Assembly (NCBI GenBank): GCA_033782935.1 | Contig: JAWQEG010001395.1 | Coordinates: forward strand, 838,501 to 902,500 | From: Petrolisthes cinctipes | Lineage: Eukaryota > Arthropoda > Malacostraca > Decapoda > Porcellanidae | Direction of reading: 5' to 3' | Length of the DNA: 64,000 nt | Shown: piece by piece, positions 49,901-63,390 of the stretch | Layout: every line of letters starts with the position of its first letter | Position numbering within the stretch: the first letter of the stretch is position 1 | The notes under the pieces: generated by a model | Databases searched by the model: none | What the model was told of the DNA's origin: nothing | The model's input: the letters and a program-made list of their open reading frames with translations, nothing else | Program-made: the position numbers and the translations under genes

Positions 49901-51321
49901 ACCTTCCGGGACCTCTAAATATCGAATTTTCGGGTGTTTTGGGACTGAATTTCAGATATCGATTTTTTGGCACCTAAAATGTCGATTTTCAGCATGTTTT
50001 TAGCCTATATTTTGAAAATATTCTAGCACTGTGTAGGCATGTACAGATTGCTTCTGGGACCCCAAAATATTGAATTTTCGGGTGTTTTGAGCCTGAATTT
50101 GAGATATAAACGGGTACTGAAGATGCATGCACATATCGACTTTTGTGCACCTAAAAGATCGATTTTCAGTATGTTTTAAGCATGTATTTTGAAAATACTC
50201 TAACACGGAGTAGGCATGTACAGATCGCTTCTGGGACCCCTAAATATCGAATTTTCGGGTGTTTTGAGCCTGAATTTGAGATATAAACGGGTACTGAAGA
50301 TGCATGCACATATCGACTTTTGTGCACCTAAAAGATCGATTTTCAGTATGTTTTGAGCATGTATTTTGAAAATACTCTAACACGGAGTAGGCATGTACAG
50401 ATCGCTTCCGGGACCCCTAAATATCGAATTTTCGGGTGTTTTGGGACTGAATTTGAGATATCGACTTTTTGGCACCTAAAAGATCGATTTTTAGCATGTT
50501 TTTAGCCTATATTTTGAAAATATTCTAGCACTGTACAGATTGCTTCTGGGACCCCAAAATATTGAATTTTCGGGTGTTTTGAGCCTAAATTTGAGATATA
50601 AACGTGTACAGAAGATACATGCACATATTGACTTTGGGCACCAAAAATATCGATTTTCAGCATGTTTTGGGCCTGAATTTTGAAAATACTCTAACACGGA
50701 GTAGGCATGTACAGATCGCTTCTGGGACCCCAAAATATCGAATTTTCGGGTGTTTAAGGCCAGAATTTGAGAGATAAACGGGTACTGAAGATGCATGCAC
50801 ATATCGACTTTTGGGCACCTAAAAGATCGATTTTCAGTATGTTTTTGGCCTGTATTTTGAAAATACTCTAACACGGAGTAGGCAAGTACAGATACCTTCT
50901 GGGACCTCTAAATATCGAATTTTCTGGAATTTTGGGACTGAATTTGAGATATCGACTTTTTGGCACCTAAAAGATCGATTTTTAGCATGTTTTTAGCCTA
51001 TATTTTGAAAATATTCTAGCACTGTACAGATTGCTTCTGGGACCCCAAAATATTGAATTTTCGGGTGTTTTGAGCCTGAATTTGAGATATAAACGGGTAC
51101 TGAAGATGCATGCACATATCGACTTTTAGGCACCTAAAAGATCGATTTTCAGTATGTTTTTGGCCTGTATTTAGAAAATACTCTAACACGGAGTAAGCAT
51201 GTACAGATACCTTCTGGGACCTCTAAATATCGAATTTTCGGGTGTTTTGGGACTGAATTTGAGATCTCGATTTTTTGGCACCTAAAATGTCGATTTTTAG
51301 CATGTTTTTAGCCTATATTTT
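49901..51321 (+). repeat. Module R, copy 2, lacking one monomer
   Basis: This follows module R at an offset of 2,477 bp up to about 51,020. It then follows the same module at 2,301 bp, so one 176-bp monomer is missing compared with 47,424-49,020. The private marks AAACGTGTACAG, GGCAAGTACAG and TTTCTGGAATTTTGGG are all retained. The loss is exactly one repeat unit, with no scar. Confidence 0.83.
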
Positions 51322-52201
51322 AAAAATATTCTAGCACTGTGTAGGCATGTACAGATTGCTTCTGGGACCCCAAAATATTGAATTTTCGGGTGTTTTGAGC
51401 CTGAATTTGAGATATAAACGGTTACAGAAGATACGTGCACATATTGACTTTGGGCATCTAAAATATCGATTTTCAGCATGTTTTGTGCCTGTATTTTGAA
51501 AATACTTTAACACTGAGTAGGCATGTACAGATTGCTTCTGGGACCCCAAAATATTGAATTTTCGGGTGTTTTGAGCCTGAATTTGAGATATAAACGGGTA
51601 CTGAAGATGCATGCACATATCGACTTTTGTGCACCAAAAAGATCGATTTTCAGTATGTTTTGAGCATGTATTTTGAAAATACTCAAACACGGAGTAGGCA
51701 TGTACAGATTGCTTCTGGGACCCCTAAATATCGAATTTTCGGGTGTTTTGGGACTGAATTTGAGATATCGACTTTTTGGCACCTAAAAGATCGATTTTTA
51801 GCATGTTTTTAGCCTATATTTTTGAAAATATTCTAGCACTGTACAGATTGATTCTGGGACCCCAAAATATTGAATTTTCGGGTGTTTTGAGCCTGAATTT
51901 GAGATATAAACGGGTACAGAAGATACATGCACATATTGACTTTGGGCATCTAAAATATCGATTTTCAGCATGTTTTGGGCCTGAATTTTGAAAATACTCT
52001 AACACGGAGTAGGCATGTACAGATCGCTTCTGGGACCCCAAAATACCGAATTTTCGGGTGTTTAGGGCTAGAATTTGAGATATAAACGGGTACAGAAGAT
52101 GCATGCACATATCGACTTTTGTGCACCTAAAAGATCGATTTTCTGTATGTTTTGAGCATGTATTTTGAAAATACTCTAACACGGAGTAGGCATGTACAGA
52201 T
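51322..52201 (+). repeat. Module P, copy 3
   Basis: This matches the first P copy at an offset of 7,458 bp and the second at 2,301 bp. It is followed by module Q, as in copy 1. Upstream it keeps the R-type GATCTCGATTTTTTGG and TTTTAAAAATATTC, which places its left junction just after those marks. Confidence 0.85.
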
Positions 52202-54597
52202 CGCTTCTGGGACCCCTAAATATCGAATTTTCGGGTGTTTTGGGACTGAATTTGAGATATCGACTTTTTGGCACCTAAAAGATCGATTTTTAGCATGTTT
52301 TTAGCCTATATTTTGAAAATATTCTAGCACTGTACTGATTGCTTCTTGGACCCCAAAATATTGAATTTTCGGGTGTTTTGAGCCTGAATTTGAGATATAA
52401 ACGGGTACAGAAGATACATGCACATATTGACTTTGGGCATCTAAAATATCGATTTTCAGCATGTTTTGGGCCTGTATTTTGAAAATACTCTAACACTGTG
52501 TAGGCATGTACAGATTGCTTATGGGACCCCAAAATATTGAATTTTCGGGTGTTTTGAGCCTGAATTTGAGATATAAACGGGTACTGAAGATGCATGCACA
52601 TATCGACTTTTGTGCACCTAAAAGATCGATTTTCAGTATGTTTTGAGCATGTATTTTGAAAATACTCTAACACGGAGTAGGCATGTACAGATCGCTTCTG
52701 GGACCCCTAAATATCGAATTTTCGGGTGTTTTGTGACTGAATTTGAGATATCGACTTTTTGGCAACTAAAAGATCGATTTTTAGCATGTTTTTAGCCTAT
52801 ATTTTGAAAATATTCTAGCACTGTACAGATTGCTTCTGGGACCCCAAAATATTGAATTTTCGGGTGTTTTGAGCCTGAATTTGAGATATAAACGGGTACA
52901 GAAGATACATGCACATATTGACTTTGGGCACCAAAAATATCGATTTTCAGTATGTTTTGGGCCTGAATTTTGAAAATACTCTAACACGGAGTAGGCATGT
53001 ACAGATCGCTTCTGGGACCCCAAAATATCGAATTTTCGGGTGTTTAGGGCCAGAATTTGAGATATAAACGGGTACAGAAGATGCATGCACATATCGACTT
53101 TTGGGCACCTAAAAGATCGATTTTCAGTATGTTTTTGGCCTGTATTTTGAAAATACTCTAACACTGAGTAGGCATGTACAGATTGCTTCTGGGACCCCAA
53201 AATATTGAATTTTCGGGTGTTTTGAGCCTGAATTTGAGATATAAACGGGTACTGAAGATACATGCACATATTGACTTTGGGCACCAAAAATATCGATTTT
53301 CAGCATGTTTTGGGCCTGAATTTTGAAAATACTCTAACACGGAGTAGGCATGTACAGATCGCTTCTGGGACCCCAAAATATCGAATTTTCGGGTGTTTAG
53401 GGCCAGAATTTGAGATATAAACGGGTACAGAAGATGCATGCACATATCGACTTTTGGGCACCTAAAAGATCGATTTTCAGTATGTTTTTGGCCTGTATTT
53501 TGAAAATACTCTAACACTGAGTAGGCATGTACAGATTGCTTCTGGGACCCCAAAATATTGAATTTTCGGGTGTTTTGAGCCTGAATTTGAGATATAAACG
53601 GGTACTGAAGATGCATGCACATATCGACTTTTGTGCACCTAAAAGATCGATTTTCAGTATGTTTTGAGCATGTATTTTGAAAATACTTTAACACGGAGTA
53701 GGCATGTACAGATCGCTTCTGGGACCCCTAAATATCGAATTTTCGGGTGTTTTGGGACTGAATTTGAGATATCGACTTTTTGGCACCTAAAAGATCGATT
53801 TTTAGCATGTTTTTAGCCTATATTTTGAAAATATTCTAGCACTGTGTAGGCATGTACAGATTGCTTCTGGGACCCCAAAATATTGAATTTTCGGGTGTTT
53901 TGAGCCTGAATTTGAGATATAAACGGGTACAGAAGATACATGCATATATTGACTTTGGGCTCCAAAAATATCGATTTTCAGCATGTTTTGGGCCTGAATT
54001 TTGAAAATACTCTAACACGGAGTAGGCATGTACAGATCGCTTCTGGGACCCCAAAATATCGAATTTTCGGGTGTTTTGAGCCTGAATTTGAGATATAAAC
54101 GGGTACAGAAGATACATGCACATATTGACTTTGGGCATCTAAAATATCGATTTTTAGCATGTTTTGGGCCTGTATTTTGAAAATACTCTAACACTGAGTA
54201 GGCATGTACAGATTGCTTCTGGGACCCCAAAATATTGAATTTTCGGGTGTTTTGAGCCTGAATTTGAGATATAAACGGGTACTGAAGATGCATGCACATA
54301 TCGACTTTTGTGCACCTAAAAGATCGATTTTCAATATGTTTTGAGCATGTATTTTGAAAATACTCTAACACGGAGAAGGCATGTACAGATCGCTTCTGGG
54401 ACCCCTAAATATCGAATTTTCGGGTGTTTTGGGACTGAATTTGAGATATCGACTTTTTGGCACCTAATAGATCGATTTTTAGCATGTTTTTAGCCTATAT
54501 TTTGAAAATATTCTAGCACTGTACAGATTGCTTCTGGGACCCCAAAATATTGAATTTTCGGGTGTTTTGAGCCTGAATTTGATATATAAACGGGTAC
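52202..54597 (+). repeat. Module Q, copy 2
   Basis: This repeats 44,744-47,139 at an offset of 7,458 bp with no difference noticed. The match stops at 54,597, where copy 1 reads GGGTACAGAAGATACATG and this copy reads GGGTACTGAAGATGCATG. From there an inserted dimer follows. Confidence 0.85.
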
Positions 54598-54947
54598 TGA
54601 AGATGCATGCACATATCGATTTTTGTGCACCTAAAAGATCAATTTTCAGTATGTTTTGAGCATATATTTTGAAAATACTCTAACACGGAGTAGGCATGTA
54701 CAGATCGCTTCTGGGACCCCTAAATATCGAATTTTCGGGTGTTTTGGGACTGAATTTGAGATATCGACTTTTTGGCACCTAAAAGATTGATTTTTAGCAT
54801 GTTTTTAGCCTATATATTGAAAATATTCTAGCTCTGAGTAGGCATGTACAGATTGCTTCTGGGGCCCCAAAATATTGAATTTTCGGGTGTTTTGAGCCTG
54901 AATTTGAGTAATAAACGGGTACAGAAGATACATGCACATATTGACTA
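54598..54947 (+). repeat. Inserted divergent dimer (net +325 bp) between Q and R
   Basis: Compared with the first Q-R junction, the offset rises from 7,458 to 7,783 bp here, a gain of 325 bp (148+177). The inserted monomers carry an unusual density of private changes: ATCGATTTTTGTGCACC, AAAGATCAATTTTC, GAGCATATATTTTG, AAAGATTGATTTTTAG, TAGCTCTGAG, TGGGGCCCC, GAGTAATAAAC and GACTATGGGC. TATATATTGAAAAT links it to the monomer near 215 and its copy near 36,273. Confidence 0.8.
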
Positions 54948-56822
54948 TGGGCACCAAAAATATCGACTTTCAGCATGTTTTGGGCCTGAATTTTGAAAAT
55001 ACTCTAACACGGAGTAGGCATGTACAGATCGCTTCTGGGACCCCAAAATACCGAATTTTCGGGTGTTTAGGGCCAGAATTTGAGATATAAACGGGTACAG
55101 AAGATGCATGCACATATCGACTTTTGGGCACCTAAAAGATCGATTTTCAGTATGTTTTTGGCCTGTATTTTGAAAATACTCTAACACGGAGTAGGCATGT
55201 ACAGATACCTTCCGGGACCTCTAAATATCGAATTTTCGGGTGTTTTGGGACTGAATTTCAGATATCGATTTTTTGGCACCTAAAATGTCGATTTTCAGCA
55301 TGTTTTTAGCCTATATTTTGAAAATATTCTAGCACTGTGTAGGCATGTACAGATTGCTTCTGGGACCCCAAAATATTGAATTTTCGGGTGTTTTGAGCCT
55401 GAATTTGAGATATAAACGGGTACTGAAGATGCATGCACATATCGACTTTTGTGCACCTAAAAGATCGATTTTCAGTATGTTTTAAGCATGTATTTTGAAA
55501 ATACTCTAACACGGAGTAGGCATGTACAGATCGCTTCTGGGACCCCTAAATATCGAATTTTCGGGTGTTTTGAGCCTGAATTTGAGATATAAACGGGTAC
55601 TGAAGATGCATGCACATATCGACTTTTGTGCACCTAAAAGATCGATTTTCAGTATGTTTTGAGCATGTATTTTGAAAATACTCTAACACGGAGTAGGCAT
55701 GTACAGATCGCTTCCGGGACCCCTAAATATCGAATTTTCGGGTGTTTTGGGACTGAATTTGAGATATCGACTTTTTGGCACCTAAAAGATCGATTTTTAG
55801 CATGTTTTTAGCCTATATTTTGAAAATATTCTAGCACTGTACAGATTGCTTCTGGGACCCCAAAATATTGAATTTTCGGGTGTTTTGAGCCTAAATTTGA
55901 GATATAAACGTGTACAGAAGATACATGCACATATTGACTTTGGGCACCAAAAATATCGATTTTCAGCATGTTTTGGGCCTGAATTTTGAAAATACTCTAA
56001 CACGGAGTAGGCATGTACAGATCGCTTCTGGGACCCCAAAATATCGAATTTTCGGGTGTTTAAGGCCAGAATTTGAGAGATAAACGGGTACTGAAGATGC
56101 ATGCACATATCGACTTTTGGGCACCTAAAAGATCGATTTTCAGTATGTTTTTGGCCTGTATTTTGAAAATACTCTAACACGGAGTAGGCAAGTACAGATA
56201 CCTTCTGGGACCTCTAAATATCGAATTTTCTGGAATTTTGGGACTGAATTTGAGATATCGACTTTTTGGCACCTAAAAGATCGATTTTTAGCATGTTTTT
56301 AGCCTATATTTTGAAAATATTCTAGCACTGTACAGATTGCTTCTGGGACCCCAAAATATTGAATTTTCGGGTGTTTTGAGCCTGAATTTGAGATATAAAC
56401 GGGTACAGAAGATACATGCACATATTGACTTTGGGCATCTAAAATATCGATTTTCAGCATGTTTTGGGCCTGTATTTTGAAAATACTCTAACACTAAGTA
56501 GGCATGTACAGATTGCTTCTGGGACCCCAAAATATTGAATTTTCGGGTGTTTTGAGCCTGAATTTGAGATATAAACGGGTACTGAAGATGCATGCACATA
56601 TCGACTTTTAGGCACCTAAAAGATCGATTTTCAGTATGTTTTTGGCCTGTATTTAGAAAATACTCTAACACGGAGTAAGCATGTACAGATACCTTCTGGG
56701 ACCTCTAAATATCGAATTTTCGGGTGTTTTGGGACTGAATTTGAGATCTCGATTTTTTGGCACCTAAAATGTCGATTTTTAGCATGTTTTTAGCCTATAT
56801 TTTAAAAATATTCTAGCACTGT
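54948..56822 (+). repeat. Module R, copy 3
   Basis: This follows module R (47,165-49,039) at an offset of 7,783 bp, including ACCTTCCGGGACC near 55,207, AAACGTGTACAG near 55,907, GGCAAGTACAG near 56,187 and TTTCTGGAATTTTGGG near 56,226. It keeps the 176-bp monomer that is missing in copy 2. It then passes into the second copy of module J inside a shared stretch. Confidence 0.83.
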
Positions 56823-59800
56823 GTAGGCATGTACAGATTGCTTCTGGGACCCCAAAATATTGAATTTTCGGGTGTTTTGAGCCTGAATTTGAGATATAAA
56901 CGGGTACAGAAGATGCATGCACATATCGACTTTTGTGCACCTAAAAGATCGATTTTCAGTATGTTTTGAGCATGTATTTTGAAAATACTCTAACACGGAG
57001 TAGGCATGTACAGATCGCTTCTGGGACCCCTAAATATCGAATTTTCGGGTGTTTTGGGACTGAATTTGAGATATCGACTTTTTGGCACCTAAAAGATCGA
57101 TTTTTAGCATGTTTTTAGCCTATATTTTGAAAATATTCTAGCACTGAGTAGGCATGTACAGATTGCTTCTGGGACCCCAAAATATTGAATTTTCGGGTGT
57201 TTTGAGCCTGAATTTGAGATATAAACGGGTACAGAAGATACATGCACATATTGACTTTGGGCACCAAAAATATCGATTTTCAGCATGTTTTGGGCCTGAA
57301 TTTTGAAAACACTCTAACAAGGAGTAGGCATGTACAGATCGCTTCTGGGACCCCAAAATATCGAATTTTCGGGTGTTTAGGGTCAGAATTTGAGATATAA
57401 ACAGGTACAGAAGATGCATGCACATATCGACTTTTGGGCACCTAAAAGATCGATTTTCAGTATGTTTTTGGCCTGTATTTTGAAAATACTCTAACACGAA
57501 GTAGGCATGTACAGATACCTTCTGGGACCTCTAAATATCAAATTTTCTGGTGTTTTGGGACTGAATTTGAGATATCGATTTTTTGGCACCTAAAATGTCG
57601 ATTTTCAGCATGTTTTTAGCCTATATTTTGAAAATATTCTAGCACTGTGTAGGCATGTACAGATTGCTTCTGGGACCCCAAAATATTGAATTTTCGGGTG
57701 TTTTTGAGCCTGAATTTGAGATATAAACGGGTACTGAAGATGCATGCACATATCGACTTTTGTGCACCTAAAAGATCGATTTTCAGTATGTTTTGAGCAT
57801 GTATTTTGAAAATACTCTAACACGGAGTAGGCATGTACAGATCGCTTCTGGGACCCCTAAATATTGAATTTTCGGGTGTTTTGGGACTGAATTTGAGATA
57901 TCGACTTTTTGGCACCTAAAAGATCGATTTTTAGCATGTTTTTAGCCTATATTTTGAAAATATTCTAGCACTGTACAGATTGCTTCTTGGACCCCAAAAT
58001 ATTGAATTTTCGGGTGTTTTGAGCCTGAATTTGAGATATAAACGGGTACAGAAGATACATGCACATATAGACTTTGGGCACCAAAAATATCGATTTTCAG
58101 CATGTTTTGGGCCTGTATTTTAAAAATACTTTAACACTGAGTAGGCATGTACAGATTGCTTCTGGGACCCCAAAATATTGAATTTTCGGGTGTTTTGAGC
58201 TTGAATTTGAGATATAAACGGGTACTGAAGATGCATGCACATATCGACTTTTGTGCACCTAAAAGATCGATTTTCAGTATGTTTTGAGCATGTATTTTGA
58301 AAATACTCTAACACGGAGTAGGCATGTACAGATCGCTTCTGGGACCCCAAAATATCGAATTTTCGGGTGTTTAGGGCCAGAATTTGAGATATAAACGGGT
58401 ACAGAAGATGCATGCACATATCGACTTTTGGGCACCTAAAAGATCGATTTTCAGTATGTTTTTGGCCTGTATTTAGAAAATACTCTAACACGGAGTAAGC
58501 ATGTACAGATACCTTCTGGGACCTCTAAATATCGAATTTACGGGTGTTTTGGGACTGAATTTGAGATATCGATTTTTTGGCACCTAAAATGTCGATTTTT
58601 AGCATGTTTTTAGCCTATATTTTGAAAATATTCTAGCACTGTGTAGGCATGTACAGATTGCTTCTGGGACCCCAAAATATTGAATTTTCGGGTGTTTTGA
58701 GCCTGAATTTGAGATATAAACGGGTACAGAAGATACATGCACATATTGACTTTGGGCATCTAAAATATCGATTTTCAGCATGTTTAGGGCCTGTATTTTG
58801 AAAATACTCTAACACTGAGTAGGCATGTACAGATTGCTTCTGGGACCCCAAAATATTGAATTTTCGGGTGTTTTGAGCCTGAATTTGAGATATAAACGGG
58901 TACAGAAGATACATGCACATATTGACTTTGGGCACCAAAAATATCGATTTTCAGCATGTTTTGGGCCTGAATTTTGAAAATACTCTAACACGGAGTAGGC
59001 ATGTACAGATCGCTTCTGGGACCCCAAAATATCGAATTTTCGGGTGTTTAGGGCCAGAATTTGAGATATAAACGGGTACAGAAGATGCATGCACATATCG
59101 ACTTTTGGGCACCTAAAAGGTCGATTTTCAGTATGTTTTTGGCCTGTATTTAGAAAATACTCTAACACGGAGTAAGCATGTACAGATACCTTATGGGACC
59201 TCTAAATATCGAATTTTCGGGTGTTTTGGAACTGAATTTGAGATCTCGATTTTTTGGCACCTAAAATGTCGATTTTTAGCATGTTTTTAGCCTATATTTT
59301 AAAAATATTCTAGCACTGTGTAGGCATGTACAGATTGCTTCTGGGACCCCAAAATATTGAATTTTCGGGTGTTTTGAGCCTGAATTTGAGATATAAAGGG
59401 TACAGAAGATACATGCACATATTGACTTTGGGCATCTAAAATATCGATTTTCAGCATTTTTTGGGCCTGTATTTTGAAAATACTCTAACACTGAGTAGGC
59501 ATGTACAGATCGCTTCTGGGACCCCTAAATATCGAATTTTTGGGTGTTTTGGGACTGAATTTGAGATATCGACTTTTTGGCACCTAAAAGATCGATTTTT
59601 AGCATGTTTTTAGCCTATATTTTGAAAATATTCTAGCACAGTACAGATTGCTTCTGGGACCCCAAAATATTGAATTTTCGGGTGTTTTGAGCCTGAATTT
59701 GATATATAAACGGGTACAGAAGATACATGCACATATTGACTTTGTGCACCAAAAACATCGATTTTCAGCATGTTTTGGGCCTGAATTTTGAAAATACTCT

Positions 59801-60114
59801 AACACGGAGTAGGCATGTACAGATCGCTTCTGGGACCCCAAAATATCGAATTTTCGGGTGTTTAGGGCCAGAATTTGAGATATAAACGGGTACAGAAGAT
59901 GCATGCACATATCGACTTTTGGGCACCTAAAAGATCGATTTTCAGTATGTTTTTGGCCTGTATTTTGAAAATACTCTAACACGGAGTAGGCATGTACAGA
60001 TACCTTCTGGGACCTCTAAATATCGAATTTTCGGGTGTTTTGGGACTGAAATTGAGATATCGATTTTTTGGCACCTAAAATGTCGATTTTTAGCATGTTT
60101 TTAGCCTATATTTT
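56823..60114 (+). repeat. Module J, copy 2
   Basis: This repeats 40,572-43,863 at an offset of 16,251 bp, including GTGTTTTTGAGCC near 57,700 and the TTTAGAAAATAC monomers. The only difference I noticed is at 57,482-57,490, which reads GAAAATACT as in the left block, where the other copy has three changes to A. Confidence 0.85.
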
Positions 60115-60994
60115 GAAAATATTCTAGCACTGTGTAGGCATGTACAGATTGCTTCTGGGACCCCAAAATATTGAATTTTCGGGTGTTTTGAGCCTGAATT
60201 TGAGATATAAACGGTTACAGAAGATACGTGCACATATTGACTTTGGGCATCTAAAATATCGATTTTCAGCATGTTTTGTGCCTGTATTTTGAAAATACTT
60301 TAACACTGAGTAGGCATGTACAGATTGCTTCTGGGACCCCAAAATATTGAATTTTCGGGTGTTTTGAGCCTGAATTTGAGATATAAACGGGTACTGAAGA
60401 TGCATGCACATATCGACTTTTGTGCACCAAAAAGATCGATTTTCAGTATGTTTTGAGCATGTATTTTGAAAATACTCAAACACGGAGTAGGCATGTACAG
60501 ATTGCTTCTGGGACCCCTAAATATCGAATTTTCGGGTGTTTTGGGACTGAATTTGAGATATCGACTTTTTGGCACCTAAAAGATCGATTTTTAGCATGTT
60601 TTTAGCCTATATTTTTGAAAATATTCTAGCACTGTACAGATTGATTCTGGGACCCCAAAATATTGAATTTTCGGGTGTTTTGAGCCTGAATTTGAGATAT
60701 AAACGGGTACAGAAGATACATGCACATATTGACTTTGGGCATCTAAAATATCGATTTTCAGCATGTTTTGGGCCTGAATTTTGAAAATACTCTAACACGG
60801 AGTAGGCATGTACAGATCGCTTCTGGGACCCCAAAATACCGAATTTTCGGGTGTTTAGGGCTAGAATTTGAGATATAAACGGGTACAGAAGATGCATGCA
60901 CATATCGACTTTTGTGCACCTAAAAGATCGATTTTCTGTATGTTTTGAGCATGTATTTTGAAAATACTCTAACACGGAGTAGGCATGTACAGAT
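60115..60994 (+). repeat. Module P, copy 4
   Basis: This repeats the first P copy at an offset of 16,251 bp with all its private marks (ACGGTTACAGAAGATACGTG, ATACTCAAACACGG, GATTTTCTGTATG). As in copies 1 and 3 it is followed by Q, so the P-to-R junction at 49.9 kb remains the exception. Confidence 0.85.
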
Positions 60995-63390
60995 CGCTTC
61001 TGGGACCCCTAAATATCGAATTTTCGGGTGTTTTGGGACTGAATTTGAGATATCGACTTTTTGGCACCTAAAAGATCGATTTTTAGCATGTTTTTAGCCT
61101 ATATTTTGAAAATATTCTAGCACTGTACTGATTGCTTCTTGGACCCCAAAATATTGAATTTTCGGGTGTTTTGAGCCTGAATTTGAGATATAAACGGGTA
61201 CAGAAGATACATGCACATATTGACTTTGGGCATCTAAAATATCGATTTTCAGCATGTTTTGGGCCTGTATTTTGAAAATACTCTAACACTGTGTAGGCAT
61301 GTACAGATTGCTTATGGGACCCCAAAATATTGAATTTTCGGGTGTTTTGAGCCTGAATTTGAGATATAAACGGGTACTGAAGATGCATGCACATATCGAC
61401 TTTTGTGCACCTAAAAGATCGATTTTCAGTATGTTTTGAGCATGTATTTTGAAAATACTCTAACACGGAGTAGGCATGTACAGATCGCTTCTGGGACCCC
61501 TAAATATCGAATTTTCGGGTGTTTTGTGACTGAATTTGAGATATCGACTTTTTGGCAACTAAAAGATCGATTTTTAGCATGTTTTTAGCCTATATTTTGA
61601 AAATATTCTAGCACTGTACAGATTGCTTCTGGGACCCCAAAATATTGAATTTTCGGGTGTTTTGAGCCTGAATTTGAGATATAAACGGGTACAGAAGATA
61701 CATGCACATATTGACTTTGGGCACCAAAAATATCGATTTTCAGTATGTTTTGGGCCTGAATTTTGAAAATACTCTAACACGGAGTAGGCATGTACAGATC
61801 GCTTCTGGGACCCCAAAATATCGAATTTTCGGGTGTTTAGGGCCAGAATTTGAGATATAAACGGGTACAGAAGATGCATGCACATATCGACTTTTGGGCA
61901 CCTAAAAGATCGATTTTCAGTATGTTTTTGGCCTGTATTTTGAAAATACTCTAACACTGAGTAGGCATGTACAGATTGCTTCTGGGACCCCAAAATATTG
62001 AATTTTCGGGTGTTTTGAGCCTGAATTTGAGATATAAACGGGTACTGAAGATACATGCACATATTGACTTTGGGCACCAAAAATATCGATTTTCAGCATG
62101 TTTTGGGCCTGAATTTTGAAAATACTCTAACACGGAGTAGGCATGTACAGATCGCTTCTGGGACCCCAAAATATCGAATTTTCGGGTGTTTAGGGCCAGA
62201 ATTTGAGATATAAACGGGTACAGAAGATGCATGCACATATCGACTTTTGGGCACCTAAAAGATCGATTTTCAGTATGTTTTTGGCCTGTATTTTGAAAAT
62301 ACTCTAACACTGAGTAGGCATGTACAGATTGCTTCTGGGACCCCAAAATATTGAATTTTCGGGTGTTTTGAGCCTGAATTTGAGATATAAACGGGTACTG
62401 AAGATGCATGCACATATCGACTTTTGTGCACCTAAAAGATCGATTTTCAGTATGTTTTGAGCATGTATTTTGAAAATACTTTAACACGGAGTAGGCATGT
62501 ACAGATCGCTTCTGGGACCCCTAAATATCGAATTTTCGGGTGTTTTGGGACTGAATTTGAGATATCGACTTTTTGGCACCTAAAAGATCGATTTTTAGCA
62601 TGTTTTTAGCCTATATTTTGAAAATATTCTAGCACTGTGTAGGCATGTACAGATTGCTTCTGGGACCCCAAAATATTGAATTTTCGGGTGTTTTGAGCCT
62701 GAATTTGAGATATAAACGGGTACAGAAGATACATGCATATATTGACTTTGGGCTCCAAAAATATCGATTTTCAGCATGTTTTGGGCCTGAATTTTGAAAA
62801 TACTCTAACACGGAGTAGGCATGTACAGATCGCTTCTGGGACCCCAAAATATCGAATTTTCGGGTGTTTTGAGCCTGAATTTGAGATATAAACGGGTACA
62901 GAAGATACATGCACATATTGACTTTGGGCATCTAAAATATCGATTTTTAGCATGTTTTGGGCCTGTATTTTGAAAATACTCTAACACTGAGTAGGCATGT
63001 ACAGATTGCTTCTGGGACCCCAAAATATTGAATTTTCGGGTGTTTTGAGCCTGAATTTGAGATATAAACGGGTACTGAAGATGCATGCACATATCGACTT
63101 TTGTGCACCTAAAAGATCGATTTTCAATATGTTTTGAGCATGTATTTTGAAAATACTCTAACACGGAGAAGGCATGTACAGATCGCTTCTGGGACCCCTA
63201 AATATCGAATTTTCGGGTGTTTTGGGACTGAATTTGAGATATCGACTTTTTGGCACCTAATAGATCGATTTTTAGCATGTTTTTAGCCTATATTTTGAAA
63301 ATATTCTAGCACTGTACAGATTGCTTCTGGGACCCCAAAATATTGAATTTTCGGGTGTTTTGAGCCTGAATTTGATATATAAACGGGTAC
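60995..63390 (+). repeat. Module Q, copy 3
   Basis: This repeats 44,744-47,139 at an offset of 16,251 bp with no difference noticed. The junction to R is the simple one seen at 47,140, without the 325-bp insertion present at 54.6 kb. Confidence 0.85.
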
